A stretch of 64,000 nucleotides of DNA, taken from positions 186,001 to 250,000 of the forward strand of contig JADJZU010000001.1 of assembly GCA_016715625.1 (NCBI GenBank). The letters are read 5' to 3'. Both the position numbers and the translations under genes were made by a program. Below the pieces are notes generated by a model. The model did no database searches, had not been told where the DNA came from, and saw only the letters and a list, made by a program, of their open reading frames with translations. Shown here piece by piece: positions 52,101-61,593 of the stretch (positions are counted from its first letter, which is position 1; every line of letters begins with the position of its first letter). Origin of the DNA: Bacteroidota bacterium. GTDB lineage: Bacteria > Bacteroidota > Bacteroidia > Chitinophagales > LD1.

Positions 52101-52515
52101 AAGCAAAAACATAATCGAATTTCAAAATGGGTCCCTGAGGAACAATATCAAATTCCAAAATGCATTTATCGTAAATAGTGCCGGTGGTAAGGGTCGAAAG
52201 CTGAGCATCGCCATTATTGGTAAACTGGGTAGAAGCAAAAGCGTTGGCACTATTGGGAATACTGCTCACGTTACCGGAAGCCAACACAATACCCCCTGGA
52301 ACGCCCAGATTAGTGCCGGAGTTGGTAAACGTACCGGTTCCATTGTTGGCGCAGGTTTTGGTCCAGTTGCTTATCGTTACACCATTTCCCGCCAGCAATT
52401 GTGCAAGCGCTTGAGTGTTGGAATTTGTAGTTACTGCAATCTGAGCAAAAGCAGCTTGGCTAAGCAAAAGCAAAAGCAGTAGGGCCGATATACTTCTTCG
52501 GGTCGCACGTTCCAT
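40160..52515 (-). CDS. Giant SprB-repeat adhesin with choice-of-anchor L domain and T9SS type B sorting domain (one frameshift)
   Basis: About 4,117 residues after repair. The ATG at 52513-52515 starts a signal peptide (RRSISALLLLLLLSQAAFAQ); the frame's earlier ATG at 52575 gives no signal. Domains in order: choice-of-anchor L (about 51.74-52.44 kb; FDYVFASEEYPEWV), Calx-beta-like (51.37-51.68 kb), Ig-like segments, about 44 SprB repeats interrupted by a PKD-like domain at about 47.48-47.72 kb (SHFWDFGNGATSS), and a type B C-terminal domain (FTPNAFTPNGDGNNDVF, FNRWG, FSWDGTYKG). The two frames join in the GTGTGTGT tract at 43921-43928 by losing one dinucleotide, which restores GTYTLTVTDA. 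By analogy with SprB it is a mobile or fixed surface adhesin exported by T9SS. Its ligand is unknown; it is monocistronic. Confidence 0.9.
40690..50900 (-). repeat. Array of about 44 SprB-type repeats (about 230 bp each)
   Basis: Counted by eye from the two translated frames. Consensus features per unit are a Cys in NVSCFGGNNGSI, then GGTxPYxYNWGGG(I/V)(T/S)T(Q/E)(D/N)R, GTYxVTVTDANxC with a second Cys about 48 residues after the first, and a short TQPxALxx linker. Unit 14 is degenerate and is followed by the PKD-like domain. Late units (35-44) drift to WSNG variants. Nearly every unit keeps both cysteines. Confidence 0.85.
43921..43928 (-). repeat. (GT)4 dinucleotide tract at the reading-frame break of the giant adhesin
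   Basis: The coding strand reads ACC TAC ACA CAC TCA CAG TAA; removing one CA gives ACC TAC ACA CTC ACA GTA ACA, the exact repeat consensus TYTLTVT. The +2 bases fall in a GT/CA tract. The break is therefore either a sequencing error or a genuine slippage site. Confidence 0.6.
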
Positions 52516-52774
52516 AATGGCCCCAATACTCTGGCGGTATCTGGAAACGTATTTTTCATTGTAGCAGTGTTTCATAATCGGGAGGTATTTCTATTGTATC
52601 CCATACGTAAGTCAGATAAAAAAGTTCCAATCCAAAATTTTCAAGGAAAAAACAGGGTGGAAAACTAAGTGCACAAACCTGAATTTAGCAGGGAAAGTGC
52701 AATTTATTCAAACTGGGGAGTGTTGGTAGTTTTTCAAGGCCATTTTTAGACAGAAAAGGCAAAAAGTAGCCTAC

Positions 52775-53830
52775 CTAGTATAAAACTACTTTTTTATAAG
52801 CGAGGTAGTTGTCAAACTGAGCAGCCAACAAATAGGTGGCAGGAGGAAAATCAGCAGTAAAAATCCTGTTCAGCTTCTCGGGTTTACGGCTTGTGAAAAC
52901 CACCCTACCTAAAGGATCCATGATTCTTACAAATCGAGGTAGTTCGCCCTTAAAATCAACCCATATGCTACCGGAACCAGGGTTAGGGTATACCTGCCAA
53001 AAATCGTTCAATTCTAATCCCGATAAAGAAGATGGCAATATACAGCTTGAAGTATAATTACAATCAACGTTGCCGTATGTTACATAGCAGCCTGCAACTT
53101 GCCATAAGTTACTAAACACAGAATCACCGCCTGCCAGTAGATTCCCGGTTCCGCATTCATACCATTGGTAATTAGAATACCCGGCAGGGGCATGAACGGT
53201 GCCATTCTCTGTGTAAACCAATGTATCAAATGGTTTCACCAGCAAATGAAGCGTTATTAGTGAATCACAACCAGTCTGGTTTGTCAATGTATCTAGGTAA
53301 ATACCACTGCTTGAAAGCTGAGAACCATGGAAGGCATAATTTTCAAAGGCACAAATGGTATCATTAAAACTGAAAGAAGTGGAAGCACCACTAATCACCT
53401 GAATTTTGTAAGGCGCTGTAAAATAGAGAGAAGTGCCTCCGAAAAGCTCAAAATTGGCGGTGTAAAAAATGGTAATCGAATAGATGCCCGGAGCTGCGTT
53501 TACCGAGCCAAAAATGGATACACAGCCTCTTTCGCCACCGGCCATACTGCCGTTGCTCGGGTTGGTAGAGTAAGTGAGTCCGGCAGGCAAATCAGGGATG
53601 GAATCAAGTTTTACATAATTGACGGCATACAATCCGCCACCAACGGATACTGTATCGGGAGCATAAATCTGAATAAAATCTTCGTATTGCGAGCCGGCAC
53701 ATGCCACCCCTAATATACTGCCTGTGTCGGGATGGAAACCGGAAGACTGAATAGAATAATCAATCATGCATTGTGCACATGATAACTTGGTTACAACTAT
53801 AAGCAGAACGAGAAGAGGAAATCTGTGCAT
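52775..53830 (-). CDS. Secreted protein with T9SS type A sorting domain
   Basis: A 351-residue exported protein when started at the ATG 53828-53830 (MHRFPLLVLLIVVTKLSCAQ, a clear signal peptide); the frame extends 15 codons further but without a better start. The N-terminal 150 residues are an unrecognised beta-rich region (GSQYEDFIQIYAPDTV, GSMAGGERGCVSIFGSV). Next is the small SGIYLDTLTNQTGCDSLITLHL repeat common in Bacteroidota secreted proteins. The C-terminal 75 residues are a type A T9SS domain (FWQVYPNPGSGSIWVDF, IMDPLGRVVFTS, PATYLLAAQFD, ending YKKVVLY). Function unknown. It lies about 260 bp downstream of the giant adhesin start, in the same direction but likely in its own unit. Confidence 0.85.
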   Translation of the reverse strand: MHRFPLLVLLIVVTKLSCAQCMIDYSIQSSGFHPDTGSILGVACAGSQYEDFIQIYAPDTVSVGGGLYAVNYVKLDSIPDLPAGLTYSTNPSNGSMAGGERGCVSIFGSVNAAPGIYSITIFYTANFELFGGTSLYFTAPYKIQVISGASTSFSFNDTICAFENYAFHGSQLSSSGIYLDTLTNQTGCDSLITLHLLVKPFDTLVYTENGTVHAPAGYSNYQWYECGTGNLLAGGDSVFSNLWQVAGCYVTYGNVDCNYTSSCILPSSLSGLELNDFWQVYPNPGSGSIWVDFKGELPRFVRIMDPLGRVVFTSRKPEKLNRIFTADFPPATYLLAAQFDNYLAYKKVVLY

Positions 53831-53994
53831 GCTAAAAATGATTTTATGAGACTGCAAATCAAAGAAACCAGCCAAAGCAAAAAAAGGGCTTGCAGGTAAA
53901 TTTATTTATACTTTCTTCGGTAAAGTGAGGGGTATGAGGTAACTTTTTTGGGTTTGAGTAGTAAACAACAAAGTGTAGTACATATTTTTAATCT

Positions 53995-55386
53995 ATGTCG
54001 GACAGTTTAAATGCGAATGAAATTAGTTTAGTGGAGGATTCCTCCGGTTTTGAGGAGCGTGTATTGGCCAACAATCAGAACCCCCTTACCTCTACATTCA
54101 ATGCGCTCTTAAATATAGGTGCTAATGCGGTAGATCACCACAATCAACAGAAATACATTCGCATCACCAACTTCCTTGCACTCAACACCTTTGTAGGCAC
54201 CTTCATTTACCTGAGTATTGCTTTGTTTTGGGAAAAATGGTATTGGTTTTCATCGCTGGCAGCTTTGTGTATCCTGAGTTTGGGCGTAATCGGGCTCAAT
54301 GCCTTGGGTAAGGTCAACGTATCGCGAATCATCTTCATTCTCTCCATCAACTCATTCGTATTTTTAAATGCACTACTCGTAGGCCCGGCTGGCAGCGTTC
54401 AAAATTATTTCATGGTCTTTGTCATTGTGCCGCTCCTGATTTATGACATTAGAGAAGTAGGCGTGGTTTTGTTCGGCATCTTGCTACCGGCATTGCTTAT
54501 CTATTTTTACGACTTTGCTTCTCCTCTTTTCAAAGAACATAACTTTTTACCCGAGCAGCAGTTGCTGCTACACAAAATTGGAGTAGTGATTCAAATGCTT
54601 TTAACCCTATTGGGGGTGTATCAGCTGGCGAGATACAGTAAAATTACAGAAGCAGATTTAGAGGCTTCTAATGCGCAAATGATGCTGCAAACAGCTGAAC
54701 TCAAAAGGTCTAATAGTGATTTGGAACAATTTGCTTACATCATTTCGCATGATTTAAAAACACCGGTGCGCAACATCAGCAGCTTTATGAACTTACTGAT
54801 GAATAAGCATAGTGCAGAGCTAAACGCAGAAGCAAGAGAATTTGTGGGCTACTCTCACCAGGGTGCAAAAAGACTGGAACGATTGATAGACGATGTATTA
54901 GCTTACTGTAGAATAGGCACCAACCTACCCAGACCCATTCCGGTTAACCTGAACGATGTAGTGAACACCATACGGTTTGAAATGCGTGAGCGATTAGCCG
55001 GAGTAAATGGAAAAATCAATATCAATAAAGAGCTGCCCCAAGTCAACAACGTTCATGCTTCGCTCATTTATCACATTTTTCAGAACCTGATTTCCAACGG
55101 TTTAAAATTCAACAAAAGTGATGCTCCCGAGATAAACATCAATTGGACCAACTCACTGAACTATTACACTTTCTCGATTCATGATAACGGGATTGGCATC
55201 TCGCAAGAATACTCCACCACGATCTTCCAAATGTTTAAGCGACTGCACAATGAAACCGACTATGACGGAACAGGTATTGGGCTTGCCATCTGCAAAAAAA
55301 TTGTAGAGTATTATCATGGCGAGATATGGTTTGACAGCAGCGAACAGAAAGGGACTACTTTTTATTTCACAATTCGAAAATTTTAG
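53995..55386 (+). CDS. Membrane sensor histidine kinase
   Basis: A 463-residue kinase. Residues about 50-215 contain six hydrophobic helices that form a membrane sensor. Then come a coiled coil and a HisKA domain (LEQFAYIISHDLKTPVRNISSF, with H252). The N-box is HIFQNLISNGLKFN, G1 is HDNGIGISQEY and G2 GTGIGLAICKKIVEYY; the F-box region MFKRLHNETDYD matches the large kinase at 37559, so the two transmitters are probably paralogues. No receiver domain or partner regulator is nearby. The membrane part has no recognised ligand-binding fold. Upstream genes are on the other strand; the next gene is a fibre protein 125 bp downstream, so joint regulation is possible but unproven. Confidence 0.9.
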   Translation: MSDSLNANEISLVEDSSGFEERVLANNQNPLTSTFNALLNIGANAVDHHNQQKYIRITNFLALNTFVGTFIYLSIALFWEKWYWFSSLAALCILSLGVIGLNALGKVNVSRIIFILSINSFVFLNALLVGPAGSVQNYFMVFVIVPLLIYDIREVGVVLFGILLPALLIYFYDFASPLFKEHNFLPEQQLLLHKIGVVIQMLLTLLGVYQLARYSKITEADLEASNAQMMLQTAELKRSNSDLEQFAYIISHDLKTPVRNISSFMNLLMNKHSAELNAEAREFVGYSHQGAKRLERLIDDVLAYCRIGTNLPRPIPVNLNDVVNTIRFEMRERLAGVNGKININKELPQVNNVHASLIYHIFQNLISNGLKFNKSDAPEININWTNSLNYYTFSIHDNGIGISQEYSTTIFQMFKRLHNETDYDGTGIGLAICKKIVEYYHGEIWFDSSEQKGTTFYFTIRKF

Positions 55387-55511
55387 CCACTCCCCTATTT
55401 TTGGTACAACTAACATTGCAGTAAGAGAAAATCGCAGGCTCATAGCTGCCTTTATCAGAAACCTCTGACTACTTTTAGCCGTGATTCTATAAACGTCCTC
55501 AAATAGTAGTA

Positions 55512-58358
55512 GTGATGAAAAAAACGTTACTCGCAGTTTGTTTGCTGATGGCAAAATTTGTTTGCTCTGCACAAGCTCCCCAAAAATTCAATTATCAGGC
55601 GGTAGCACGCGATGCATCAGGAAGTGTGTTGGCCAACCAAAATATCAGCGCTCGATTCAGCATCCGCGATATTTCTATTACCGGCCCTATATTGTATCAG
55701 GAAACACATCAATTGCAAACCAACAGCCTTGGTTTGTTCACTACTTTCGTGGGAACGGGCAATGCAACGCTGGGTGACTTTGAAACAATAACATGGGGAA
55801 ATGGTGCAAAATTTATTCAGGTAGAATATGACCCGCAAGGTGGAACTAATTATCTGGTGGTGGGTTCCACACAATTAGTCAGTGTACCCTATGCATTATA
55901 TGCTGAGACTGCGGGAAATGGAGGCGGTGGTGCCACCGGACCAACAGGAGCTACAGGACCCACCGGAGCGATAGGGTTTACAGGACCAACAGGTCCCGCT
56001 GGATTAAACGGTAACACCGGAGCCACGGGTCCACAAGGAAATACAGGACCTACCGGAATCGCTGGTTCAACTGGCGCACAAGGCAACACCGGAGCAACAG
56101 GTCCCGCAGGTTCACAAGGGGTAACAGGATCTACGGGTGCTACCGGAGCAGCTGGAACTACAGGCTCAACCGGAGCACAAGGCATTCCGGGAGCAACCGG
56201 CTCACAAGGCCCTACCGGAGCAACCGGAAGCACTGGTCCACAAGGACCTGTCGGAGCAGCAGGTCCTACGGGTGCAACCGGAGCACAAGGTCCAACTGGA
56301 ACGGTAGGTGATACCGGCCCACAAGGCAGTCCCGGCATAACAGGACCTACCGGAAATACGGGCGCAACTGGCAATACAGGACCTACCGGATTTACCGGCC
56401 CGCAAGGATCAACAGGTGCGGATGGTGTTACCGGGCCTGCCGGTGCACAAGGGCCAACTGGTCCTACCGGATTACAAGGAATTACAGGAGCAACCGGAGT
56501 GACCGGTCCCACCGGCCCGGGAGTGGCTATTGGTAGCTTAAACTATGTTGCCAAATTTATTCCGGATAGCATCTCGCTTGGCAATTCACGAATTATTGAC
56601 AATGGAACAAATGTCGGTATTGGAATAGCCACACCGGCTGAAGATCTTCACCTGCATGGCGATAGTCAGACGACTATTTTAATCAGTAACGCCATTACCG
56701 GAGTTTCTTCCACAGATGGATTTGCCATTACGCAACTCAGCGATTCCGGTGCCATCGGATTAATCAATTATGAGAACGAATATCTCACCATAAGCACTGC
56801 CGGAAACGAGCGAATTCGTTTTACCAAAGATGGATTAGTAGGTATAGGAACGGCATCACCCACTCATGATCTGGTATTGATAACGCAATCCGGATTACCC
56901 ACCACGCTCCAAGTGGCATCGGTGCTCACCGGACAAACGCTGACGGATGGCTTTGTCATTGGTCAAAAAGATGTTTTTGGCACAGCCTCCGTGATGAACA
57001 TGGAAAATAAAGCCATGCTACTGGGTACCAATGCCACCGAACGAATGCGCATTACCGAAAACGGAAAAGTAGGGATAGGCAACACTACACCACTACGTGA
57101 GTTAGTTGTTAGTAATGGCTTCGATACTGCTGCCATTCAGATAACATCTTCTGTAACCGGTTCCGGAATAACAGATGGTTTTGTGATAGGACAGCGAAAC
57201 AACGTAGGTGAAATTCAATTGATGAATTACGAAAACAGCGATGTTACGTTTGGTACCAATGCTACTCAGCGCATGGTGATATCGCAGGATGGAAAAGTGG
57301 GTATAAATGTTCCATTTCCGGTAAATGATTTTGTAGTAAAGAATGCTGCCGATGGATTGACAAAATTGCAACTATCAACATCCGCTACGGGAGATGGTTT
57401 GCTGGATGGTATCACGCTTGGCTTCACTGATACGTCCGGTGCCGCATCTCTTTTGAATTATGAAAACGCTGGCTTAGCTTTTGGAACTGCCGGCACCCAA
57501 CGGATTGGCATTACCAACCAAGGCAACATAGGAATCGGACTCACACCCCTACAGCCGGTTTACAACATTGATATCGCTTACCTTGGCGATGCTTACGTGA
57601 GAATTAAAGGGCAAGGAGCAGGTTTTAATCGTTCCGTTCTGGTGCTTGAAAAAACAGATTCTCTCACTGATCAAAGTGCCATTCAATTTAATCTGGCAGA
57701 TTCTGCGCAGTGGTTGGTAGGAAGCTTAAACAATAACAACCTCCGCTTTTTCAACTTTAAATCCGGTGACGATGCCATCACCATTCGCTACGACAATGAC
57801 AACGTAGGCATAGGAACACCCTCTCCTACAGCCAAACTGGAAGTAAACGGTCAGGTGAAAATAACCGGAGGCTCACCGGGTGCTGGAAAAGTGCTTATTT
57901 CAGATGCTACAGGTTTAGCCACGTGGGGGGTCGACAACCCAAAAATCGGATTCAATGCCCACAGCACAGCAGGAGCTGTCAGCATTCCTTCGGGTGTTGA
58001 AAGCAAGCTGGTGTTTGATAATACCTTGTTCAATGAGGGAGCCTACTTTGATGGTTCACTATCAACCTTCAACATTTACTCTCCAGGTGTTTATCACTTT
58101 GATGCGCGCGTATTGTGGGACGTTTTTTCAGCCGCAGGTGATGTGGTATTAGGAGTACGTGTAAATGGCATCATAGTAGAGCAAGTAAGACAGACCGTGA
58201 CGGCTGGAGTAGGAGCTACCTCACAAAGCATACAGGTGACGCAGCAGTTATTTGCAGGTGATGCAGTAGATGTGGTAGTAATACAATCTTCCGGGGCAAT
58301 ACAACAACTCAATCTGAATGCATTGGAAAGTGTATTCTCAGGATATAAAGTTTTCTAG
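55512..58358 (+). CDS. Secreted collagen-like protein with C-terminal C1q/TNF-like domain
   Basis: A 948-residue intact protein. After the signal peptide ([20 protein letters not shown]) comes a Bacteroidota-typical N-terminal module ([20 protein letters not shown] to [15 protein letters not shown], residues about 23-132). Residues 140-334 are about 65 unbroken Gly-X-Y triplets, rich in Thr at Y and with only two acidic residues. Residues about 340-810 hold four or five fibre-like repeats ([32 protein letters not shown]). Residues about 812-948 match the C1q/TNF jelly-roll pattern: [56 protein letters not shown] and VFSGYKVF. Such proteins (for example BclA) trimerise through this C-terminal domain. 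Probable role: an extracellular stalk with a binding head. The ligand is unknown. Confidence 0.88.
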   Translation: MMKKTLLAVCLLMAKFVCSAQAPQKFNYQAVARDASGSVLANQNISARFSIRDISITGPILYQETHQLQTNSLGLFTTFVGTGNATLGDFETITWGNGAKFIQVEYDPQGGTNYLVVGSTQLVSVPYALYAETAGNGGGGATGPTGATGPTGAIGFTGPTGPAGLNGNTGATGPQGNTGPTGIAGSTGAQGNTGATGPAGSQGVTGSTGATGAAGTTGSTGAQGIPGATGSQGPTGATGSTGPQGPVGAAGPTGATGAQGPTGTVGDTGPQGSPGITGPTGNTGATGNTGPTGFTGPQGSTGADGVTGPAGAQGPTGPTGLQGITGATGVTGPTGPGVAIGSLNYVAKFIPDSISLGNSRIIDNGTNVGIGIATPAEDLHLHGDSQTTILISNAITGVSSTDGFAITQLSDSGAIGLINYENEYLTISTAGNERIRFTKDGLVGIGTASPTHDLVLITQSGLPTTLQVASVLTGQTLTDGFVIGQKDVFGTASVMNMENKAMLLGTNATERMRITENGKVGIGNTTPLRELVVSNGFDTAAIQITSSVTGSGITDGFVIGQRNNVGEIQLMNYENSDVTFGTNATQRMVISQDGKVGINVPFPVNDFVVKNAADGLTKLQLSTSATGDGLLDGITLGFTDTSGAASLLNYENAGLAFGTAGTQRIGITNQGNIGIGLTPLQPVYNIDIAYLGDAYVRIKGQGAGFNRSVLVLEKTDSLTDQSAIQFNLADSAQWLVGSLNNNNLRFFNFKSGDDAITIRYDNDNVGIGTPSPTAKLEVNGQVKITGGSPGAGKVLISDATGLATWGVDNPKIGFNAHSTAGAVSIPSGVESKLVFDNTLFNEGAYFDGSLSTFNIYSPGVYHFDARVLWDVFSAAGDVVLGVRVNGIIVEQVRQTVTAGVGATSQSIQVTQQLFAGDAVDVVVIQSSGAIQQLNLNALESVFSGYKVF

Positions 58359-58366
58359 GGCACAAC

Positions 58367-59209
58367 TTATCGCTGGTAGTCTGTATACCATTGTCGGAAA
58401 TCAGAAAGCCGATCAGTGTTTATCCAGTCTACACCGCTTTCCAGCAACAATTTCCAAACCGATTCATGGTCCGGTATGTGATAAAACCTGACTTCCTTAT
58501 TGGAGGCTTGGGCGCGCTTCACCAGATTCTCCAGTCGAATGCTATCCTGCTTAGAAATTTCTCCTTTCCCATTCCAACTAAAGTGTGACGACCACGCATC
58601 GCTGAGTCGAGTGCATACGCGGAGTTTCAAACTATCCTCCAGCGTTGAGAGGGGAGCATCCAATGTGGCATAACTGCTATCGGCATGTAGCAATTGCACC
58701 ACAGGACTTTTACCGGATATGAGCACATTAACCGGTCGCTGTATAAGTACCGAATCGGCCGAATACGATGTGAGAATATTGGCATACAATTTCAAAATCT
58801 CATTAATCACCTTATAAGTAGATGCCGGCTCCGTTTTAAAATCTATCATGAGCACAATAGGCGTTTTGTTCCCGGCAAACACATTACCACCATTTAAGGC
58901 AATGCGCTCTTGTAGCGGAATCAGATATAACTCTTCGAGTGTTTTCCTGGTGCGAAGCGAAACAGGTAGATGAGAAACCCTTAGCTGACCATTGTGCAAG
59001 TAAACATCCACTTCTATACTGGTGAATCCATTGTCTAAAGCATCCAGAAGCGGGCGCTTATGAGCATAGTCGTTGTGTGCATGAGCATGTTTCAATGGTG
59101 CTGTTTGTGCATAAAGCGAAGTATGAAGCGTAAGCAGCACCATCAGAGATATCGATATCTCTAACGGGTAAAATATAATGGATAAAAAGCGGGTAATAAT
59201 CATTCGCAA
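58367..59209 (-). CDS. Exported GDPD/PI-PLC-like phosphodiesterase-fold protein
   Basis: A 280-residue protein with an N-terminal hydrophobic segment that could be a signal or anchor (SISLMVLLTLHTSLYAQ). The mature part begins HAHNDYAHKRPLLDALDNGFTSIEVDVYLHNG, the characteristic opening of the family that groups GDPD, PI-PLC and yeast Aim6-like proteins, with the paired catalytic His and the metal-site Glu and Asp (IEVDV). Later VLMIDFKTEP and FYHIPDHESVWKLLLESGVDWINTD match the TIM-barrel end. Reaction and substrate of this subgroup are not established; glycerophosphodiester hydrolysis is possible. Convergent with the collagen/C1q gene (8-bp gap) and divergent from the TPP enzyme. Confidence 0.8.
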   Translation of the reverse strand: MRMIITRFLSIIFYPLEISISLMVLLTLHTSLYAQTAPLKHAHAHNDYAHKRPLLDALDNGFTSIEVDVYLHNGQLRVSHLPVSLRTRKTLEELYLIPLQERIALNGGNVFAGNKTPIVLMIDFKTEPASTYKVINEILKLYANILTSYSADSVLIQRPVNVLISGKSPVVQLLHADSSYATLDAPLSTLEDSLKLRVCTRLSDAWSSHFSWNGKGEISKQDSIRLENLVKRAQASNKEVRFYHIPDHESVWKLLLESGVDWINTDRLSDFRQWYTDYQR

Positions 59210-59265
59210 AAATTAAGGTCAAACCTAATTGCCATTTCTATATTCGCTATACCAAAATACAAATT

Positions 59266-60996
59266 ATGAACGGAGGAGAAATCATTGCTAAAGTGCTGCA
59301 AAAACACGGTGTAAAATATCTTTTTACACTCTGCGGTGGACACATTTCACCCATCTTTGTTTCGGCACAGAACCTGGGCATACGGTTAATTGACACGCGG
59401 CATGAGGTAAATGCTGTGTTTGCAGCAGATGCAGTTGCAAGATTAACGGGTATACCGGGCGTAGCTACCGTGACTGCCGGACCCGGTTTAACGAATACCA
59501 TTACAGCAGTAAAAAATGCAGCGCTCGCACAGTCGCCATTAATTCTGCTGGGTGGCGGTGCAGCCACTATTTTGAAAGGGCGTGGCAGCTTGCAGGATAT
59601 CGACCAGCTCAGCATTATGAAAGCAGTTTGCAAATGGAGCACTACCATATCGAAGGTAAAAGAGATAATTCCCACATTAGATAAAGCATTTGCGGTAGCA
59701 CAAGAAGGGGTTCCGGGGCCTGTTTATATTGAATGCCCCATTGATGTATTGTTTGGCGAAGAATTGGTTCGTAGTTGGTATGGTGCCAAGAGCAAAGAAA
59801 CTCCTCCAAAAAATTTTCAGGAGCGCATCGTGCAATGGTACATTAATAACCATGCAAAAAATTTGTTTGCCGGTAAGGACTCTGTCAACTTGAACACACC
59901 GAATCAACCCTTCCGTTTTCCGACACATAGCTCTTCACAAGTAGAAAAAGCCACGGCCAAAATTAAGGAGTCTAAAAAACCGCTGCTGCTAGTGGGTAGC
60001 GGTGCCATGATGAATCCGGCTAAGGCGAATGAATTGGCCGTAGCGGTATCTAAATTGGGAATTCCGGTATACCTCAGTGGCATGGGTCGTGGCTTACTGG
60101 GCAAAGAGAACGACTTGCAAATGCGCCACAACCGGAGAGATGCAATTAAAGAAAGCGACTTGATTATACTGGCCGGGGTGCCCAATGATTTTCGGTTGGA
60201 CTATGGCAACCACATTGGAGGCAGGAAATTTATTTCCATCAATCGCAGCAAGGAAGATTTATTAAAAAACAAAACACCTACCGTGGCTATCCATGCCGAC
60301 CCGCAAGAGTTTCTGATTGCGTTGGCTGAAAAATTCCAGGGAAATTACCCGGACTGGAAAAGTGCATTACGCACCCGCGATGAAAAACGCGAAGCCAATA
60401 TTGATGAACAAGCCGGAGCCCCTACGCATTTAGGTGTAAATCCAATAAAACTTTTCAGAGACATGGATCCGCAACTCAGCGACCAAACTATTCTGGTAGC
60501 AGATGGTGGCGATTTTGTGGCCACCGGGGCTTATACCCTGCGTCCGCGTGGGCCACTCAGTTGGCTCGACCCGGGTGTATTTGGCACATTAGGAGTGGGT
60601 GCAGGATTTGCACTGGGCGCTAAGCTGGTATTCCCGGAAAAAGATGTATACATCATTTACGGTGATGGTAGCGCGGGATACAGCTTAATGGAGTATGACA
60701 CATTTGTGCGGCACAACCTGCCGGTGGTTTCTGTGATAGGAAACGATGCCTGCTGGACTCAAATTGCGCGCGACCAGATAGAATTTCTGAAAAGCGATGC
60801 GGCAATGAATTTGGCTTATAGCAATTATCAAATGATAGGACAAGCCTTTGGTGCCGAAGGAGTAAGGGTGGATACAATAGAGGGATTTAATGCTGCTATT
60901 ATTGAAGCACAGCGCGTATCGCGAAGCGGTAAACCCTATATTATCAACGCCATTATCGGCAAAACAGATTTTAGAAAAGGTTCCATTTCCATGTAA
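59266..60996 (+). CDS. Thiamine-diphosphate-dependent enzyme, acetolactate-synthase/ILVBL-like
   Basis: A 576-residue three-domain ThDP enzyme. The N-terminal pyrimidine domain contains RLIDTRHEVNAVFAADAVAR with the catalytic Glu. The central domain includes KKPLLLVGSGAMM. The C-terminal PP domain has the GDG-N motif (YGDGSAGYSLMEYDTFVRH, then VIGNDACWTQIARDQ). The pattern TLCGGHISPIF at the start and GDGSAGYSLMEYDT resemble the animal ILVBL / 2-hydroxyacyl-CoA lyase 2 branch rather than biosynthetic IlvB, which is consistent with the absence of ilvN nearby. The reaction is likely cleavage or condensation of 2-keto or 2-hydroxyacyl substrates. The isochorismatase-like gene begins 12 bp later, so they form an operon. 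Confidence 0.88.
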   Translation: MNGGEIIAKVLQKHGVKYLFTLCGGHISPIFVSAQNLGIRLIDTRHEVNAVFAADAVARLTGIPGVATVTAGPGLTNTITAVKNAALAQSPLILLGGGAATILKGRGSLQDIDQLSIMKAVCKWSTTISKVKEIIPTLDKAFAVAQEGVPGPVYIECPIDVLFGEELVRSWYGAKSKETPPKNFQERIVQWYINNHAKNLFAGKDSVNLNTPNQPFRFPTHSSSQVEKATAKIKESKKPLLLVGSGAMMNPAKANELAVAVSKLGIPVYLSGMGRGLLGKENDLQMRHNRRDAIKESDLIILAGVPNDFRLDYGNHIGGRKFISINRSKEDLLKNKTPTVAIHADPQEFLIALAEKFQGNYPDWKSALRTRDEKREANIDEQAGAPTHLGVNPIKLFRDMDPQLSDQTILVADGGDFVATGAYTLRPRGPLSWLDPGVFGTLGVGAGFALGAKLVFPEKDVYIIYGDGSAGYSLMEYDTFVRHNLPVVSVIGNDACWTQIARDQIEFLKSDAAMNLAYSNYQMIGQAFGAEGVRVDTIEGFNAAIIEAQRVSRSGKPYIINAIIGKTDFRKGSISM

Positions 60997-61008
60997 TAAA
61001 CCACATCT

Positions 61009-61557
61009 ATGAATATCGGAATACCACAACGCCAGCAAACCGCTTTACTAGTGATTGATGTTCAGGAAAGGCTGATGCCTGTTATTCATGAGCAAGAAAA
61101 AGTATTGACTAACGTCAATAAACTTCTACGCGGTGCCGAAATTCTTGGGCTCGAAACAATTATCACCGAACAGTATCCCAAGGGATTGGGCAACACCTGC
61201 AAAGAGGTGGAAATTGGCGAAGGAAAAACCATCTTAGAAAAAGTATGCTTCAGTTGCTTGAAAAGTGAACCGGTGTCGGAGCAACTTAAGCTGACCAACA
61301 AAAAAACACTGGTTATTTGCGGAGTGGAATCGCATATCTGTGTTTTAAAAACAACCCTTGATGCCTTGAATCAAGGCTATGAAGTTCACGTAGTGGCCGA
61401 TGCGGTATCGTCCAGAACGGCTGAAAATAAACAGTTAGCTATAGAGCGAATGCGCCAAGCCGGAGCATTTATTGTATCGGTGGAAATGATACTCTTTATG
61501 ATGCTCCATGAAGCGGGAACAGAGGAGTTTAAGGCAATCAGTAAACTGATTAAGTAG
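61009..61557 (+). CDS. Isochorismatase-like cysteine hydrolase
   Basis: A 182-residue member of the isochorismatase/nicotinamidase superfamily. The catalytic triad is readable: Asp in LLVIDVQERLMP, Lys in ILEKVCFSCL and the nucleophilic Cys in VICGVESHICVLKT with the conserved cis-peptide GVESHICV. The sequence resembles YcaC-like hydrolases of unknown substrate more than true isochorismatases, which act on siderophore precursors. It follows the ThDP enzyme by 12 bp and is likely co-expressed; whether the two act in one pathway is unknown. Ends 37 bp before the convergent PorP/SprF-like gene. Confidence 0.88.
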   Translation: MNIGIPQRQQTALLVIDVQERLMPVIHEQEKVLTNVNKLLRGAEILGLETIITEQYPKGLGNTCKEVEIGEGKTILEKVCFSCLKSEPVSEQLKLTNKKTLVICGVESHICVLKTTLDALNQGYEVHVVADAVSSRTAENKQLAIERMRQAGAFIVSVEMILFMMLHEAGTEEFKAISKLIK

Positions 61558-61593
61558 ACGGAGCACGCAGCTTCTTCAATCCGGATTTGTGTT

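Noticed and set aside
55889..56512. Pro-rich antisense open frame of 207 codons opposite the collagen-like region
   Set aside because: It is the complement of Gly-X-Y codons (GGN, ACN) and has no start context, signal or domain; a shadow of the collagen gene.
59266..60996. Biosynthetic acetolactate synthase (ilvB)
   Set aside because: No ilvN, ilvC or ilvD is adjacent, and the sequence looks closer to the ILVBL/HACL branch.
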